From the NCBI GenBank assembly GCA_018700055.1, contig JABISL010000014.1, positions 1 to 64,000 on the forward strand: DNA of 64,000 nt, read 5' to 3'. The first letter of the stretch is position 1. The number at the start of each line of letters is the position of its first letter. This document shows positions 17,574 to 27,141 of the stretch, in pieces. The notes under the pieces were generated by a model. That model searched no databases, had not been told where the DNA came from, and saw nothing but the letters and a program-made list of their open reading frames with translations. A program made the position numbers and the translations under genes. The stretch comes from a bacterium. Its GTDB lineage: Bacteria; Margulisbacteria; Marinamargulisbacteria; UBA817; JABISL01.

Positions 17574-20500
17574 TTACCTCAGCACCGCAATCTTCAGAGT
17601 ACGTTTAATCTTATTTGTGCCATCATCTGCGATGACATAGGCGATATAAACCCCGTTGGCTACGGTAGTACCTGTACTATCCTGGCCATTCCATAGCACC
17701 GTATTGAGGCCCGTGATTCCTCCGGTACTACTCGCCGTATAGGAGTCGCTCCAAACCTTACGACCACTAATGCTAAATATATAGATAGAAACATCAGCAT
17801 CTCTACCCAACTGATATTGGATACGAGTGGACTCTGTAGAAGGGTTAAACGGATTAGGGCCATTTAATACCTCAGTTAGTGTTAGGTCATCCGACATCGT
17901 TTGGAATGATACAGATTGAGTGGAGAGGGTAGCGCCAGTGTTATCCGTTCCGGAGATACTTAGAATATATCGTGTCCCTTGATCCAAGGGGATAGAGATG
18001 GGGACGGAGACCGTTGTGGTGTCTGTAATTGTTTGATTGGATGGCGTGTCGATTACCTGACCATTTACTGAGTGGGTAACAGAAAAGCTTAGATCAATTG
18101 ATAGGGACGAAGCCGCATTATCAGGAAATGTAATTGGAAATTCCAAAGTGGGTTGTAGCCCAACGAAGTCGCTACTAGCCAATACCCTAGAGTCCACTTC
18201 AATGTCTCCCAAGGTGATGCCCTCAAGGATCACTTGATGTGTAGCAGCAACCGAGTAGTTTAAATCGACATCATGTGTGAATACTGAATAATAATAAGTA
18301 TTACCGTTTTCAAGGACAGTTGTATCTATAGTTGTGATAATAGTGATGTCAGTAGTGGCAATTACTTGGGAGCCACTTAGTTCCGTTGAAGGAAAACTGT
18401 TGAGGCTTCTGCGAATCGTAAATCCATCAAAGTCTGCATCAGTTGGGTTTGTCCAAGTCAGCTGGTAAGTTCCATCACTCTGAAGTGAGCCACTCAGTCC
18501 GGTAACAGGGGAAGGGGCTGTCACATCACTAGGTGTCGCACTGGCAATTGCGGAACTTGATGAATAGTTACCCGCGGTGTCTTGGATAAAGATAGCGTAA
18601 TGGTACGTTGTTCCGTTGGTGAGTCCCGTATCGGATAAAGAAGAGGTTCCTGATGTAAATGTCCCGACGATAGTAAATTCACCACTGGTATTTGTAATTT
18701 GAGCGGCAGATACAGTAGCAAAGTCATCGGATGCAGATATAGCCGTGGTATCTCTAAATATAGTTACGTCTTGGATATCAGAGACGGAGCTGGGGTCCCA
18801 CGATAAGTCGATAGCCGCATTATCGGCGGTTCCAGTGAATTCGATATCAGTGATAGAAGGAGCCGTAATATCCGCAGGGACGATTGAGGTAGATGTATAT
18901 AACGACCAATTATCACTGAAGTCACGTAAGAACAACGAATAGGAGTAGGTTGTTCCATTGGTCAGACTAGTATGCTCAAAACTATCAATGTTATTCCCTG
19001 ATGTTAGGAGTGTTCCATCTGAGGGAGTCGCTGGCGGAGTGGCTGATTGTGAGACATAGAGTTTATAGAGTGTATCTAGTGAGGAATCACTATGCAGGTC
19101 CCAACTTAAAAGGATTTGCCCGTCGTTATCTGCTGCATCATAGGTCAATGAGGTGTGACTGATAGTAACCGCACTGGAGGCATTGGGAACCTCATCATGA
19201 GTATAGATCGCATAGGTATATGCGGTATTGGACGCTATTGTCGTATCCGTATAAGTGGAGATCAATTCATGGGTTACTAGTTGATCCACTGTAGCGTCGC
19301 TTCCAGCTGTAGATACTGCCGTGGTGTAATCAACCCCAGCTAAGTTAGTCGCGGAGGAGCGAAAAACACTAACCGTAGCAAAGTCCGCTGTAGTCGGATT
19401 CGTCCAAGTGAGATTAGTAGCATTTGAGAAGTTGATGGCGACGAGATCAGTCACAGGGTCTGGGGCTGTTATGTCGTCGGAGGTTGTTGTGCTTTTTGAA
19501 TTGCCAGTCAAAGAGTAAAGACCGACATCATCTTCTGAAAAAATAGCATAAAAGTAGTCGGTGTTATTTTCTAACCCTGTATCAGTAAATGTAGAAATGA
19601 TTTGTTGATCGACTATTTTTACAACATTGGCAGTTCCTTCGACAGTAGCAAAGTCATCTCCTGACAAACTTGATGAATGTCGAAAAATAGTCACGCCAAC
19701 AAAGTCTCCTGTATTTGCGTCCGTAGGATTAGTCCATGTAAGAGTAGTTTCACGGTCACCACCCGTTACGCTTCCGGAAGAAGGCTTAGTTGGAGCAGTC
19801 GTATCATCCACGGTTGTCGCGTTCACAGATACGCCTGTAGACGGATTATCAACCTCATCCAATGTAAACAGACTATAAAAGTATTGGGTATTATTAGGTA
19901 GCTCGCTATCAGTATAAGTTGTTGCAGCGGAAGTAGTAACGGGCGTAATAGTGGTGGTTATTGCGACATCTGCATTATCAATAGCAAGTTGGACGGTATC
20001 CGCATATGTTACGCCACTCAAGTTATCTGATGTAGAGCGATAAATGATTACTGTCGTCGCATCCACTGCGTCGGATTCCGTCCAGTCCAATTGGATCGCA
20101 TTATCCAGCCCTGTGGCAGATGATACAGTAACAGGGTTTGGAACCGTCGTATCCGCGATTGTAGTCAGAGGACCAATAATCAGTGCGGAAGACCCATTAG
20201 GAATGCTATCCTTAGCGAACACTGCATAATAATACTCAGTAGCGTTCGTTATAGTTGTATCTGTATAAGTTAGCGTCGTTGAAGTGATAGTTCCATCTAA
20301 TAACTCAATCCCGTCTGTTCCATCATTAGCTAGAATATTGGCATACGTATCATCTAGATTGTCGGAAGTAGACCGAAACACGGCTAACGTAGCCAAGTCC
20401 GAGTCAGTGGGGTCTACCCAATTAATCACAACTTGGGTTTCTGAAGAGTTAACAAATGGTGTGACTGCGGTAGTTGGGGCTGAGGGGGCCGTTCCATCAG

Positions 20501-21815
20501 AGAGTGTTGTACTCGATAAGAATACGCCAGTAGAAGGATTCGGGACCTCGTCATTCGCATAAATAGCATAATGGTAAGTGGTGTCATTACTAAGCCCCGT
20601 GTCGCTAACGCTAGTAACGTCTTGGTTATCAACAATCTTAGTCGATACAGCCTCTACGGCAGCAAAGTCTGCAAATCCAGATAGGTCTAAGGTATGCCTA
20701 AATACTGTTACACCAACAAAGTCTGCATCCGTCGGATTGACCCAACTTAGATCGGTAAATGGATCGCCGGCAGTAGCGGCAAAGTCAGTCACTATAGAAG
20801 GTGCTGTGTTATCTGCGGGTAGAGCGGATAAGTTAACCGCACTAGATATATTTCCTACAGAATCCAATGCAAAAATAGAATAGTTAACACTTACGCCATT
20901 CGATACCCCTGTGTCTTGGAAAGAGGTGATAGATGTTCCAGAGGAAACGGCGACCCCATCTGTAATACTAGTTGGAAAAAGAACGCCATCAACTAACTTT
21001 CTAATAGTGATAGACGCATGGTCCGAATCGGTATCCCAGCTCAAGTCCACAACAGCATCACCACTGGTGACTACTGGGTTGGCAGGTGCCGAAGGTGCTA
21101 CATTGTCAGCCGGCGTCACAGATAGGGACGAACGTGATGAAAAGTTAGTCCCATCAGTAGAAAAAATAGAATAAAAGTATTCGGTGCCATTGGTAAGGTT
21201 AGAGTCGGTGTGCGTTACAACACTTGAGTCTGTGATAATCGCATCTCCATCTGTTTCAGACGTTGGGGCCGAAGTCGTAGAGCGTCTAAGTGTGACGTTG
21301 TCGGAATCTCCATTTAACGTCCACGTCATTGTGATTTCTCGATCTGTGTCTGTTGAATCAACAGCAAAGCTTCCTGGCGCATCTGGGAATACGGTGGCAC
21401 TTGGGGTCGCAGATACTTTTACCGCTGAAGAGCAGACGCCCAGAGTATTCAAAGAAAAAATGCTGTATTGATAAGTCGTACCGTTGGCTAAGTTCGCCCC
21501 CTCATCATTATCAATAATGGATTGTGATGCACCGGCGGATCCAGTAATCACGGCGCCTGTAAGTTGCGTTGCTGTGGCATCTGAACAACTCGAAATAGTA
21601 TTAGTTGCCTCGGCTTTTCTCATAATAATTGTATTATCAAAAGTGGGGTCGGACCCTGTCCCATAAGAAGGGTTGGTCCATTGAAGTAGAACCTGTTGGT
21701 TTCCCGCGGTAGCGCTAACATCAGTCGCGGAGTCGGGCGCTGCGGCAAGTACTGGTGAGACCAAAAGGCCACCAATAATTAGACTCACCCCGAGATGTCT
21801 AATTTTCTTAATCAT
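17574..21815 (-). CDS. Secreted multi-Fn3 protein with FlgD-type C-terminal domain
   Basis: 1413 aa, signal peptide residues 1-24 (ends PVLA). About 11 fibronectin-type-III-like modules of 90-120 residues follow. Each starts near 'DxTAPSAPT', has a central Trp ('DLSWVNPTDADF') and ends with 'TTYHYAIYANDEVPN'-type strands. A different beta domain precedes a C-terminal FlgD-Ig-like domain beginning 'NGPNPFNPSTESTRIQYQLG' and ending 'NKIKRTLKIAVLR'. The same type of tail occurs in the proteins at 23488 and 34623. In Bacteroidota and some other phyla such tails direct or accompany surface export. The PorV-like gene follows after one base. A -10-like TATACT lies at 21861-21866, about 45 bases upstream, so this mRNA would have a leader. 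Likely an extended surface or adhesion protein. Confidence 0.78.
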   Translation of the reverse strand: MIKKIRHLGVSLIIGGLLVSPVLAAAPDSATDVSATAGNQQVLLQWTNPSYGTGSDPTFDNTIIMRKAEATNTISSCSDATATQLTGAVITGSAGASQSIIDNDEGANLANGTTYQYSIFSLNTLGVCSSAVKVSATPSATVFPDAPGSFAVDSTDTDREITMTWTLNGDSDNVTLRRSTTSAPTSETDGDAIITDSSVVTHTDSNLTNGTEYFYSIFSTDGTNFSSRSSLSVTPADNVAPSAPANPVVTSGDAVVDLSWDTDSDHASITIRKLVDGVLFPTSITDGVAVSSGTSITSFQDTGVSNGVSVNYSIFALDSVGNISSAVNLSALPADNTAPSIVTDFAATAGDPFTDLSWVNPTDADFVGVTVFRHTLDLSGFADFAAVEAVSTKIVDNQDVTSVSDTGLSNDTTYHYAIYANDEVPNPSTGVFLSSTTLSDGTAPSAPTTAVTPFVNSSETQVVINWVDPTDSDLATLAVFRSTSDNLDDTYANILANDGTDGIELLDGTITSTTLTYTDTTITNATEYYYAVFAKDSIPNGSSALIIGPLTTIADTTVPNPVTVSSATGLDNAIQLDWTESDAVDATTVIIYRSTSDNLSGVTYADTVQLAIDNADVAITTTITPVTTSAATTYTDSELPNNTQYFYSLFTLDEVDNPSTGVSVNATTVDDTTAPTKPSSGSVTGGDRETTLTWTNPTDANTGDFVGVTIFRHSSSLSGDDFATVEGTANVVKIVDQQIISTFTDTGLENNTDYFYAIFSEDDVGLYSLTGNSKSTTTSDDITAPDPVTDLVAINFSNATNLTWTNPTTADFATVSVFRSSATNLAGVDYTTAVSTAGSDATVDQLVTHELISTYTDTTIASNTAYTYAIYTHDEVPNASSAVTISHTSLTYDAADNDGQILLSWDLHSDSSLDTLYKLYVSQSATPPATPSDGTLLTSGNNIDSFEHTSLTNGTTYSYSLFLRDFSDNWSLYTSTSIVPADITAPSITDIEFTGTADNAAIDLSWDPSSVSDIQDVTIFRDTTAISASDDFATVSAAQITNTSGEFTIVGTFTSGTSSLSDTGLTNGTTYHYAIFIQDTAGNYSSSSAIASATPSDVTAPSPVTGLSGSLQSDGTYQLTWTNPTDADFDGFTIRRSLNSFPSTELSGSQVIATTDITIITTIDTTVLENGNTYYYSVFTHDVDLNYSVAATHQVILEGITLGDIEVDSRVLASSDFVGLQPTLEFPITFPDNAASSLSIDLSFSVTHSVNGQVIDTPSNQTITDTTTVSVPISIPLDQGTRYILSISGTDNTGATLSTQSVSFQTMSDDLTLTEVLNGPNPFNPSTESTRIQYQLGRDADVSIYIFSISGRKVWSDSYTASSTGGITGLNTVLWNGQDSTGTTVANGVYIAYVIADDGTNKIKRTLKIAVLR

Positions 21816-21860
21816 ACTTACTATCGAATCCAGCTTGCTAGGTATTTCATTAGATTTAAA

Positions 21861-21866
21861 AGTATA
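21861..21866 (-). promoter_or_regulatory. Putative -10 box for Fn3 protein gene
   Basis: TATACT on the minus strand (AGTATA on plus), about 45 bases before the ATG at 21815. Unlike the leaderless group, this gives an untranslated leader, though no strong Shine-Dalgarno is visible in it. Confidence 0.35.
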
Positions 21867-21988
21867 ACGTATATTGAGTACGAATTTCTTGCATACTAGT
21901 TTTGGTTTTTAGGGTATGTTTTCTGAAGGTGAGGCTAAAGAGGGCGATATACCAGAAACAAACGATATTAATGCTAAGATATAGCCTA

Positions 21989-22606
21989 ATGAAACCACTA
22001 ATTGGAATGTTAATAGGTCTGTTGTTTTTTGCCCCCATAACTCATGCGGTGGACAATGATTTGCCCTGGGCCAAACAAGTCCGGGATCAATATCTAATCG
22101 ACCGCAAAGCGGCTATTGCTAAGACTTTTGAAAACGCATGGACCCTGAGTAAGGTGATGCGTGATGGCCAAGTTTATAAGATCAAAGAAGTGGATGAAAG
22201 TGGGGGATCACGCTACTACACCACCTTTGGTAAGATTCAACGTAAGCAAAAACTAATGCCTGAGGTAAACAAGACAAAACAAGGCGAATTATTGATTCGG
22301 TTTTCCGCTGAAGTATTAGATGCAGAATCATTCGACCCTAAGCGAATACAAGGCATCATTCAAGTCGGACTAGAAGATGTGGATGCACGATTCCAAAAAT
22401 GGAAAGTGCACGCTATAGAGCCGCTCATCCTCGTAAAGAAGGTTAAACGACCATCCAACCCATTGTTTCGATGGTATCGCATTCATTTTTCGCAACGATT
22501 CCCCGTCAAGTTAGTCGCGGTTCACCTCAAAAAATCTACACAGATAGAGATCGTTGGGCCTTCTTATATTTTTTCAATTGGGTCTGTTATTCCCGAGAAT
22601 AAGTAG
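21989..22606 (+). CDS. Secreted protein of unknown function
   Basis: 205 aa from the ATG at 21989, chosen because it places a clean signal peptide (MKPLIGMLIGLLFFAPITHA) at the N-terminus; an upstream in-frame ATG at 21902 would bury it. The mature part is rich in basic residues and beta-prone ('GELLIRFSAEVLDAESF', 'GIIQVGLEDVDARFQKWKV'), with no Cys and no motif I recognise. Probably periplasmic. It shares a divergent intergenic region with the Fn3 gene and abuts the convergent PorV-like gene: its stop ends at 22606 and that gene's stop begins at 22607, leaving no space for a terminator. Confidence 0.6.
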   Translation: MKPLIGMLIGLLFFAPITHAVDNDLPWAKQVRDQYLIDRKAAIAKTFENAWTLSKVMRDGQVYKIKEVDESGGSRYYTTFGKIQRKQKLMPEVNKTKQGELLIRFSAEVLDAESFDPKRIQGIIQVGLEDVDARFQKWKVHAIEPLILVKKVKRPSNPLFRWYRIHFSQRFPVKLVAVHLKKSTQIEIVGPSYIFSIGSVIPENK

Positions 22607-23491
22607 TTACTGGATCTGATACCCCAATCCAAATCGGAAGACATCATCAATATGCGCCTCTGGAGACATTGAGTAAGCGATGTTTATTTTGAGATTACGA
22701 AGAGAGAGAGTCGCTCCTGTTGTGAGTCCGGAGTTGTTTGTCCCAAATCGAACTTGAACCAACGGGTGAATGTACTGCTCTACGCCGGCATGGATACTCC
22801 CTTTATCGCTTCCCGTTTTGTGATAATCCATTAGAAGAGTCGTCTTAGAATCTAGCTTGAAAGCGGTTCCAAATCGTAGCGTAGAGGCCAAGGTTTCTTC
22901 ATAGGAATCGGACCATTTAAGAACAGGTTGAGACACATTGTCCATGGCCAGACCCAATCGGATATGTGGGCTAATATCAAAGGCTAGGCCCACATCGGCG
23001 CCAACGCCTGATGCCGAACTGTTGTGTATCTGATGATAGGTATAACTCGCATTTGCACCAACCCATAAATTAGAGAGCAGTGCACGAGAGATCCCCAGTT
23101 TATAAATCGTATTCGAATTGGCAACAGATGACCCAGTTTCGGTAATTGTGCCACCGGAATATGTCGCTTCAGGGACATCTTTGACACCTGTTTGGGCCAT
23201 CCCTACACCGACTACCCAGTCATTCCATTCATAGGATCCGTTTAGGAGGGTATATTGGGTTTGAAAGAACTCATAACCAGTAAACGATAATTCACTAATG
23301 CCTGAATGTGACATGAGCGCTGGATTCGAAAAAATAGAGTCACTGTCCTGAGGCTGAGCTACAGAAGCATTTCCCGCACCAGAAGCACGAGCCCCTGCGA
23401 TTGCCTTCGCATACCTAGGCGAAACCTCTAATCCAAACCCTAAAGGGCTAAATAGTAAGACAATAGCGATCCATATACCTAAACGTTTCAT
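22607..23491 (-). CDS. Second PorV/PorQ-like outer-membrane protein
   Basis: 294 aa, signal peptide of about 20 residues (ends GFGLE). The mature N-terminus 'GARASGAGNASVAQPQDSDS' then 'IFSNPALMSHSG' follows the PorV/PorQ pattern (small-residue plug, 'NPAL/NPAG' turn). The following strands are barrel-like ('WVVGVGMAQTG', 'LRLGLAMDNVSQPVLKW'). It is distantly related to the protein at 16580; both share the 'MDNVSQP/VENMVQP' strand and 'LRFGTAF/YTFGQAL'. Its ATG overlaps the stop of the FlgD-domain gene (23488-23874) by four bases, repeating the cargo-then-barrel coupling seen at 16580-21815. Confidence 0.7.
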   Translation of the reverse strand: MKRLGIWIAIVLLFSPLGFGLEVSPRYAKAIAGARASGAGNASVAQPQDSDSIFSNPALMSHSGISELSFTGYEFFQTQYTLLNGSYEWNDWVVGVGMAQTGVKDVPEATYSGGTITETGSSVANSNTIYKLGISRALLSNLWVGANASYTYHQIHNSSASGVGADVGLAFDISPHIRLGLAMDNVSQPVLKWSDSYEETLASTLRFGTAFKLDSKTTLLMDYHKTGSDKGSIHAGVEQYIHPLVQVRFGTNNSGLTTGATLSLRNLKINIAYSMSPEAHIDDVFRFGLGYQIQ

Positions 23492-23874
23492 TCTTGAATC
23501 ACCGCTACACGGAAGAATTTTTGAGCGGTTTGCGACCCTGAGGTAGCTTGTAGATGCAAGATATAGATCCCAATAGGAAGCGCTTGTCCCATTTCATCTT
23601 TACCATCCCATGTCAGTCCGGTGTTAATGCCACCTCCTGTAATACCAGACGAGGGTAAGGGATAGTTCGTTTGGGTGATCAGTACGCCATCTTGAGAATA
23701 AGCGGTTAATGTAATATCCGAATAATCAGTCAGGTAATATTCGAAGTGTATTACTTCGCTAGCGGGGTTAAAGGGGTTTGGCCCTGCTTTTGGCAGCTGG
23801 ATTTCCAGGCGAATCGCATGGCATGGAATTGTTATTAAAAGGCATAGCCCCAATATGAGTTGTCGAATAGTCAT
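23488..23874 (-). CDS. Small secreted FlgD-Ig-like domain protein
   Basis: 128 aa: signal peptide (about 1-20, ends PCHA) and essentially one FlgD-Ig-like domain. The domain starts 'AGPNPFNPASEVIHFEYYL', contains 'GLTWDGKDEMGQALPIGIYI' and ends 'AQKFFRVAVIQE'. This is the isolated version of the tail found on the giant Fn3 protein and the subtilisin. With no passenger attached, it may be an adaptor or accessory of the partner barrel rather than cargo (inference). The stop TGA overlaps the downstream ATG (ATGA). Confidence 0.7.
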   Translation of the reverse strand: MTIRQLILGLCLLITIPCHAIRLEIQLPKAGPNPFNPASEVIHFEYYLTDYSDITLTAYSQDGVLITQTNYPLPSSGITGGGINTGLTWDGKDEMGQALPIGIYILHLQATSGSQTAQKFFRVAVIQE

Positions 23875-23917
23875 GGTGTTTCACACAAATTATCGGTGAA
23901 ATCAGACTAAGTCTTAA

Positions 23918-25447
23918 CTAGTGTTTAAAGTGACGCATTCCTGTGAAAACCATTGAGACACCTTTATCGTTGGATGCATCAATTGATTCTTGATCACGTT
24001 TGGATCCGCCAGGTTGAATAACTGCGCTAATACCAGCATCAGATAGTAGCGCAATAGAATCACCAAAGGGGAAGAATGCATCTGAGGCACATACAGACCC
24101 TTGAGCCTTATCGCCAGCCTTTTTAATTGCAATCTCTACAGCTTCTACGCGGCTCATTTGTCCCGCACCGACACCTACTGTAACACCATCTTTGACGAGT
24201 ACAATTGCATTGGACTTAACGTGTTTGCAGACTGCAAAAGCGAATTCAAGATCGGTTTGCTGTGCGTCGGATGGTTGTGCCGTTGTAACCACTTTTAAGG
24301 CGTCTTTATCAACAACCTTCGTATCATAAGCCTGAAGAAGGTATCCACCTTGGACATATTTGAGTTGCGGGGTGTTTGGTGTATCGAAAAAGTTAGGGAG
24401 CGCGATTAATCGAATCGACGGCTTTTGAGTCAAAATAGCCAATGCTTCATCACTGAATCCTGGTGCAATAACCGCTTCTACAAATAGCTTGCTAATCGCT
24501 TGAGCTAGGGTCTCTTCAACTCGTCCGTTTACCCCAATGATAGATCCGAACGCTGAAACGGGGTCTGCAGCTAATGCTTTTTCGTAAGCTTCGAGGTGTG
24601 ACTCACCAATAGCGGTACCACAAGGGTTTGTATGTTTAATCACAGTGACGGCTGGCGTATCAAACTCTCTAACGATGTGCCATGCAGACTCAAGATCCAC
24701 AATATTGTTATAAGAAAGCTCTTTTCCGTGAAGTTGTTCCATATCGGATAAGCCACTCAATGATGTGTTTGTATAGAATGCAGCTTGTTGATGTGGGTTT
24801 TCGCCATAACGCAGGTCAGAGACCTTGTTTAAGACTGGTAATGACAAGCGAGGGAACGTATCCGGGTTTTCGTCTTGTTCGAGATAGTTGCAGATAGCCG
24901 CATCATATTTGGCTGTAGTCTGGAACACTTCAATCGCCAACTCGCGACGAGTCTTGTCGGTAAGACGTCCTGCATTAGACTGCATTTCTGTTAATAGAGG
25001 TGTGTATCTCTCTGGATTAACCACAATGCCAACGCTCTGATGGTTTTTAGCGGCAGAGCGTAACATAGAAGGGCCACCAATATCGATGTTTTCAATTGCG
25101 TCTTCACGAGTTACACCGGGTTTGGCGACAGTCGCTTCGAATGGATAGAGGTTTACAACGACAAGATCGATTAGTTCGATGTTATGGTCTTTACATGTTG
25201 CCATGTGTGTTTCGTTTTCGCGTAGTGCTAACAATCCGCCATGAATCTTAGGATGAAGAGTCTTAACGCGACCGTTCAACATTTCAGGGAATTCAGTGAC
25301 TTCATCAATTGCAATAACATTAAGACCGGAGTCGGCCAATGCTTTGTGTGTACCACCGGTAGAGATGATCTCATAGCCTAGTGCGACTAGCCCTTTGGCA
25401 AAGTCTACTATTCCTGTCTTATCTGAAACGCTGATTAATGCTCGCAT
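23918..25447 (-). CDS. purH: Bifunctional AICAR transformylase / IMP cyclohydrolase
   Basis: 509 aa, normal length. It performs the last two steps of IMP synthesis. The N-terminal MGS-like cyclohydrolase domain (about 1-190) starts 'MRALISVSDKTGIVDFAKGL' and has 'LHPKIHGGLLALRE'. The C-terminal transformylase domain carries 'VTVIKHTNPCG' with catalytic Lys-His, and ends 'FPFGDSIALLSDAGISAVIQ'. It lies downstream of purM-purN and also has its own TATAAT + 6 nt + ATG promoter, so it can be expressed independently of them. Confidence 0.98.
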   Translation of the reverse strand: MRALISVSDKTGIVDFAKGLVALGYEIISTGGTHKALADSGLNVIAIDEVTEFPEMLNGRVKTLHPKIHGGLLALRENETHMATCKDHNIELIDLVVVNLYPFEATVAKPGVTREDAIENIDIGGPSMLRSAAKNHQSVGIVVNPERYTPLLTEMQSNAGRLTDKTRRELAIEVFQTTAKYDAAICNYLEQDENPDTFPRLSLPVLNKVSDLRYGENPHQQAAFYTNTSLSGLSDMEQLHGKELSYNNIVDLESAWHIVREFDTPAVTVIKHTNPCGTAIGESHLEAYEKALAADPVSAFGSIIGVNGRVEETLAQAISKLFVEAVIAPGFSDEALAILTQKPSIRLIALPNFFDTPNTPQLKYVQGGYLLQAYDTKVVDKDALKVVTTAQPSDAQQTDLEFAFAVCKHVKSNAIVLVKDGVTVGVGAGQMSRVEAVEIAIKKAGDKAQGSVCASDAFFPFGDSIALLSDAGISAVIQPGGSKRDQESIDASNDKGVSMVFTGMRHFKH

Positions 25448-25453
25448 CGCAGT

Positions 25454-25459
25454 ATTATA
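25454..25459 (-). promoter_or_regulatory. -10 promoter for leaderless purH
   Basis: TATAAT on the minus strand, six-base spacer ACTGCG, then ATG at 25447. It sits in the 65-bp gap after purN. Confidence 0.55.
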
Positions 25460-25512
25460 TTTGCTGCCTAGGTCTACGGCAAGATACGATTTTTAGGAGC
25501 TCGCAATTCGTC

Positions 25513-26121
25513 TTAGCGAATAACGACTTTATTTCCATCCAAAGATACGCGGCTCTCAGCAATTAACTGAATCGCCTTGGGGTAGATTGCATGTTCTTTT
25601 TCTAATAGACGAGAGACGAGAGATTTTTCGGTGTCATTTGCTAGGATTTCGAGTGTGTCCTGAAGAATTATTGGACCCGCGTCCATCTCAGGAATGACAT
25701 AATGAACCGTACATCCTGTGTATTTGACTCCGTAGTCCAACGCTTGCTTCTGTGCATTAAGTCCCTTGAAGGAAGGCAGTAGGGAAGGGTGAATATTTAC
25801 GATCGCATTTGGGAATCCTTCGAGCAATGGATCTCCAATGAGACGCATATACCCTGCAAGAACAACAAGTTGAACACCATGTTTCTTTAAACATGCCACC
25901 ATGGCTGTCTCTTGAGCTTGCTTAGAGTCATAGTCAGATATAGGGAACGATTGGGTTGTGATTCCTTTGTCCGTAGCAATACTCAATCCAGGGGCATCCG
26001 GTTTGTTACTGATCACAACCTTAACGTCAGCATCCAGAGATCCTGACTCAATCGCGTTGATTATGGCCTGCATATTGGATCCTCTTCCTGAGATAAGGAT
26101 GCCAATAGGAAGGTTAGACAA
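25513..26121 (-). CDS. purN: Phosphoribosylglycinamide formyltransferase
   Basis: 202 aa, normal length. It formylates GAR with 10-formyl-THF. N-terminal 'ILISGRGSNMQAII' binds the phosphate. The catalytic triad is visible as Asn109 and His111 in 'NIHPSLLPSFKG' and Asp147 in 'EMDAGPII'. Its start overlaps the 3' end of purM by 8 bases, so the two genes form one transcript. Confidence 0.97.
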   Translation of the reverse strand: MSNLPIGILISGRGSNMQAIINAIESGSLDADVKVVISNKPDAPGLSIATDKGITTQSFPISDYDSKQAQETAMVACLKKHGVQLVVLAGYMRLIGDPLLEGFPNAIVNIHPSLLPSFKGLNAQKQALDYGVKYTGCTVHYVIPEMDAGPIILQDTLEILANDTEKSLVSRLLEKEHAIYPKAIQLIAESRVSLDGNKVVIR

Positions 26122-27076
26122 TACTGACTCCTTTGGATCCAGCAGAGTCGATAATCCCTAAAGGAATAACATCTTCAGAGTCAATCGTATCTGGGCTGAT
26201 GATGATCATGCCTATTCCCATATTGAATACACGATCCATTTCGCTGTCAGCAATTCCACCTAATGTTTGTAGTTGTTTAAATACATCTGGAACCGGAATG
26301 GCGTCGCGATTAATCGTCGCCATGACGAAGTCGGGGAGGGCACGTTCTAGGTTTTCAGCAAGTCCGCCACCCGTGATGTGAGCAACACCTGTAATCGCAT
26401 GGGCCTTAATGAGCGACTGAACTTGATTAACATATAGTTTGGTCGGTGCTAATAGTGTGTCTAACGAAATTCCGTGGTCCGGGTTAGCATCCAAGACCTT
26501 ACGAACCAAACTGTACCCATTACTATGAATGCCAGAAGAGGGGAGTCCATAAATGTTGTCTCCAGGCTTGATCTTACTACCATCAATGATATCGTCCTTC
26601 TCAACGACACCAACAGAGAATCCCGCAAGATCGAAGTCGCCTTTTTTATACATGTCACTCATCTCGGCCATTTCACCACCTACAAGAGAGCAGTCACTCT
26701 CTATACAGCCTTGCGTAATGCCGCCGATAATCGTATCCATTTGCTCTGGAACGAGGTCGTGACAGGCGATGTAATCTAAGAAAAACAATGGTTTAGCACC
26801 ACAACAAATCAAATCATTTACGCACATGGCCACGAGGTCAATTCCTACTGTGTCCAATTTGCCTGAATCAATAGCTAACTTGAGCTTAGTTCCTACACCA
26901 TCAGTGCAGGATACTAATACAGGCTTCTTATACCCTTCAGGTAGTTCATAGAAACCGGCAAAAGACCCAATTCCTTGTAGAACATTAGGGGTAAAGGTAC
27001 TTGCGACCTTTTCCTTGATTAGCGATACGGCTCTGTTGCCCGCATCAATGTCTACACCCGATGACTTATAATCCAT
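26114..27076 (-). CDS. purM: Phosphoribosylformylglycinamidine cyclo-ligase (AIR synthetase)
   Basis: 320 aa. It converts FGAM to AIR with ATP. Typical features are N-terminal 'MDYKSSGVDIDAGNRAV', 'VSCTDGVGTKLKLA', 'VNDLICCGAKPLFFLDY', 'GLPSSGIHSNGYSLVRKV' and 'HITGGGLAENLERALP'. It is first gene of purM-purN(-purH). A TATACT box lies 8 bases before the ATG. Confidence 0.97.
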   Translation of the reverse strand: MDYKSSGVDIDAGNRAVSLIKEKVASTFTPNVLQGIGSFAGFYELPEGYKKPVLVSCTDGVGTKLKLAIDSGKLDTVGIDLVAMCVNDLICCGAKPLFFLDYIACHDLVPEQMDTIIGGITQGCIESDCSLVGGEMAEMSDMYKKGDFDLAGFSVGVVEKDDIIDGSKIKPGDNIYGLPSSGIHSNGYSLVRKVLDANPDHGISLDTLLAPTKLYVNQVQSLIKAHAITGVAHITGGGLAENLERALPDFVMATINRDAIPVPDVFKQLQTLGGIADSEMDRVFNMGIGMIIISPDTIDSEDVIPLGIIDSAGSKGVSIV

Positions 27077-27084
27077 AGCTCAGT

Positions 27085-27090
27085 AGTATA
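27085..27090 (-). promoter_or_regulatory. -10 box upstream of purM
   Basis: TATACT on the minus strand with an eight-base spacer (ACTGAGCT) to the ATG at 27076. This is two bases longer than the common six, so the mRNA would have a leader of at most a few bases. Confidence 0.45.
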
Positions 27091-27141
27091 CGCCAAAGGT
27101 CTGGTTGGGACTAGATGGGATAGGAGAGTCTAGTCTGAGAA

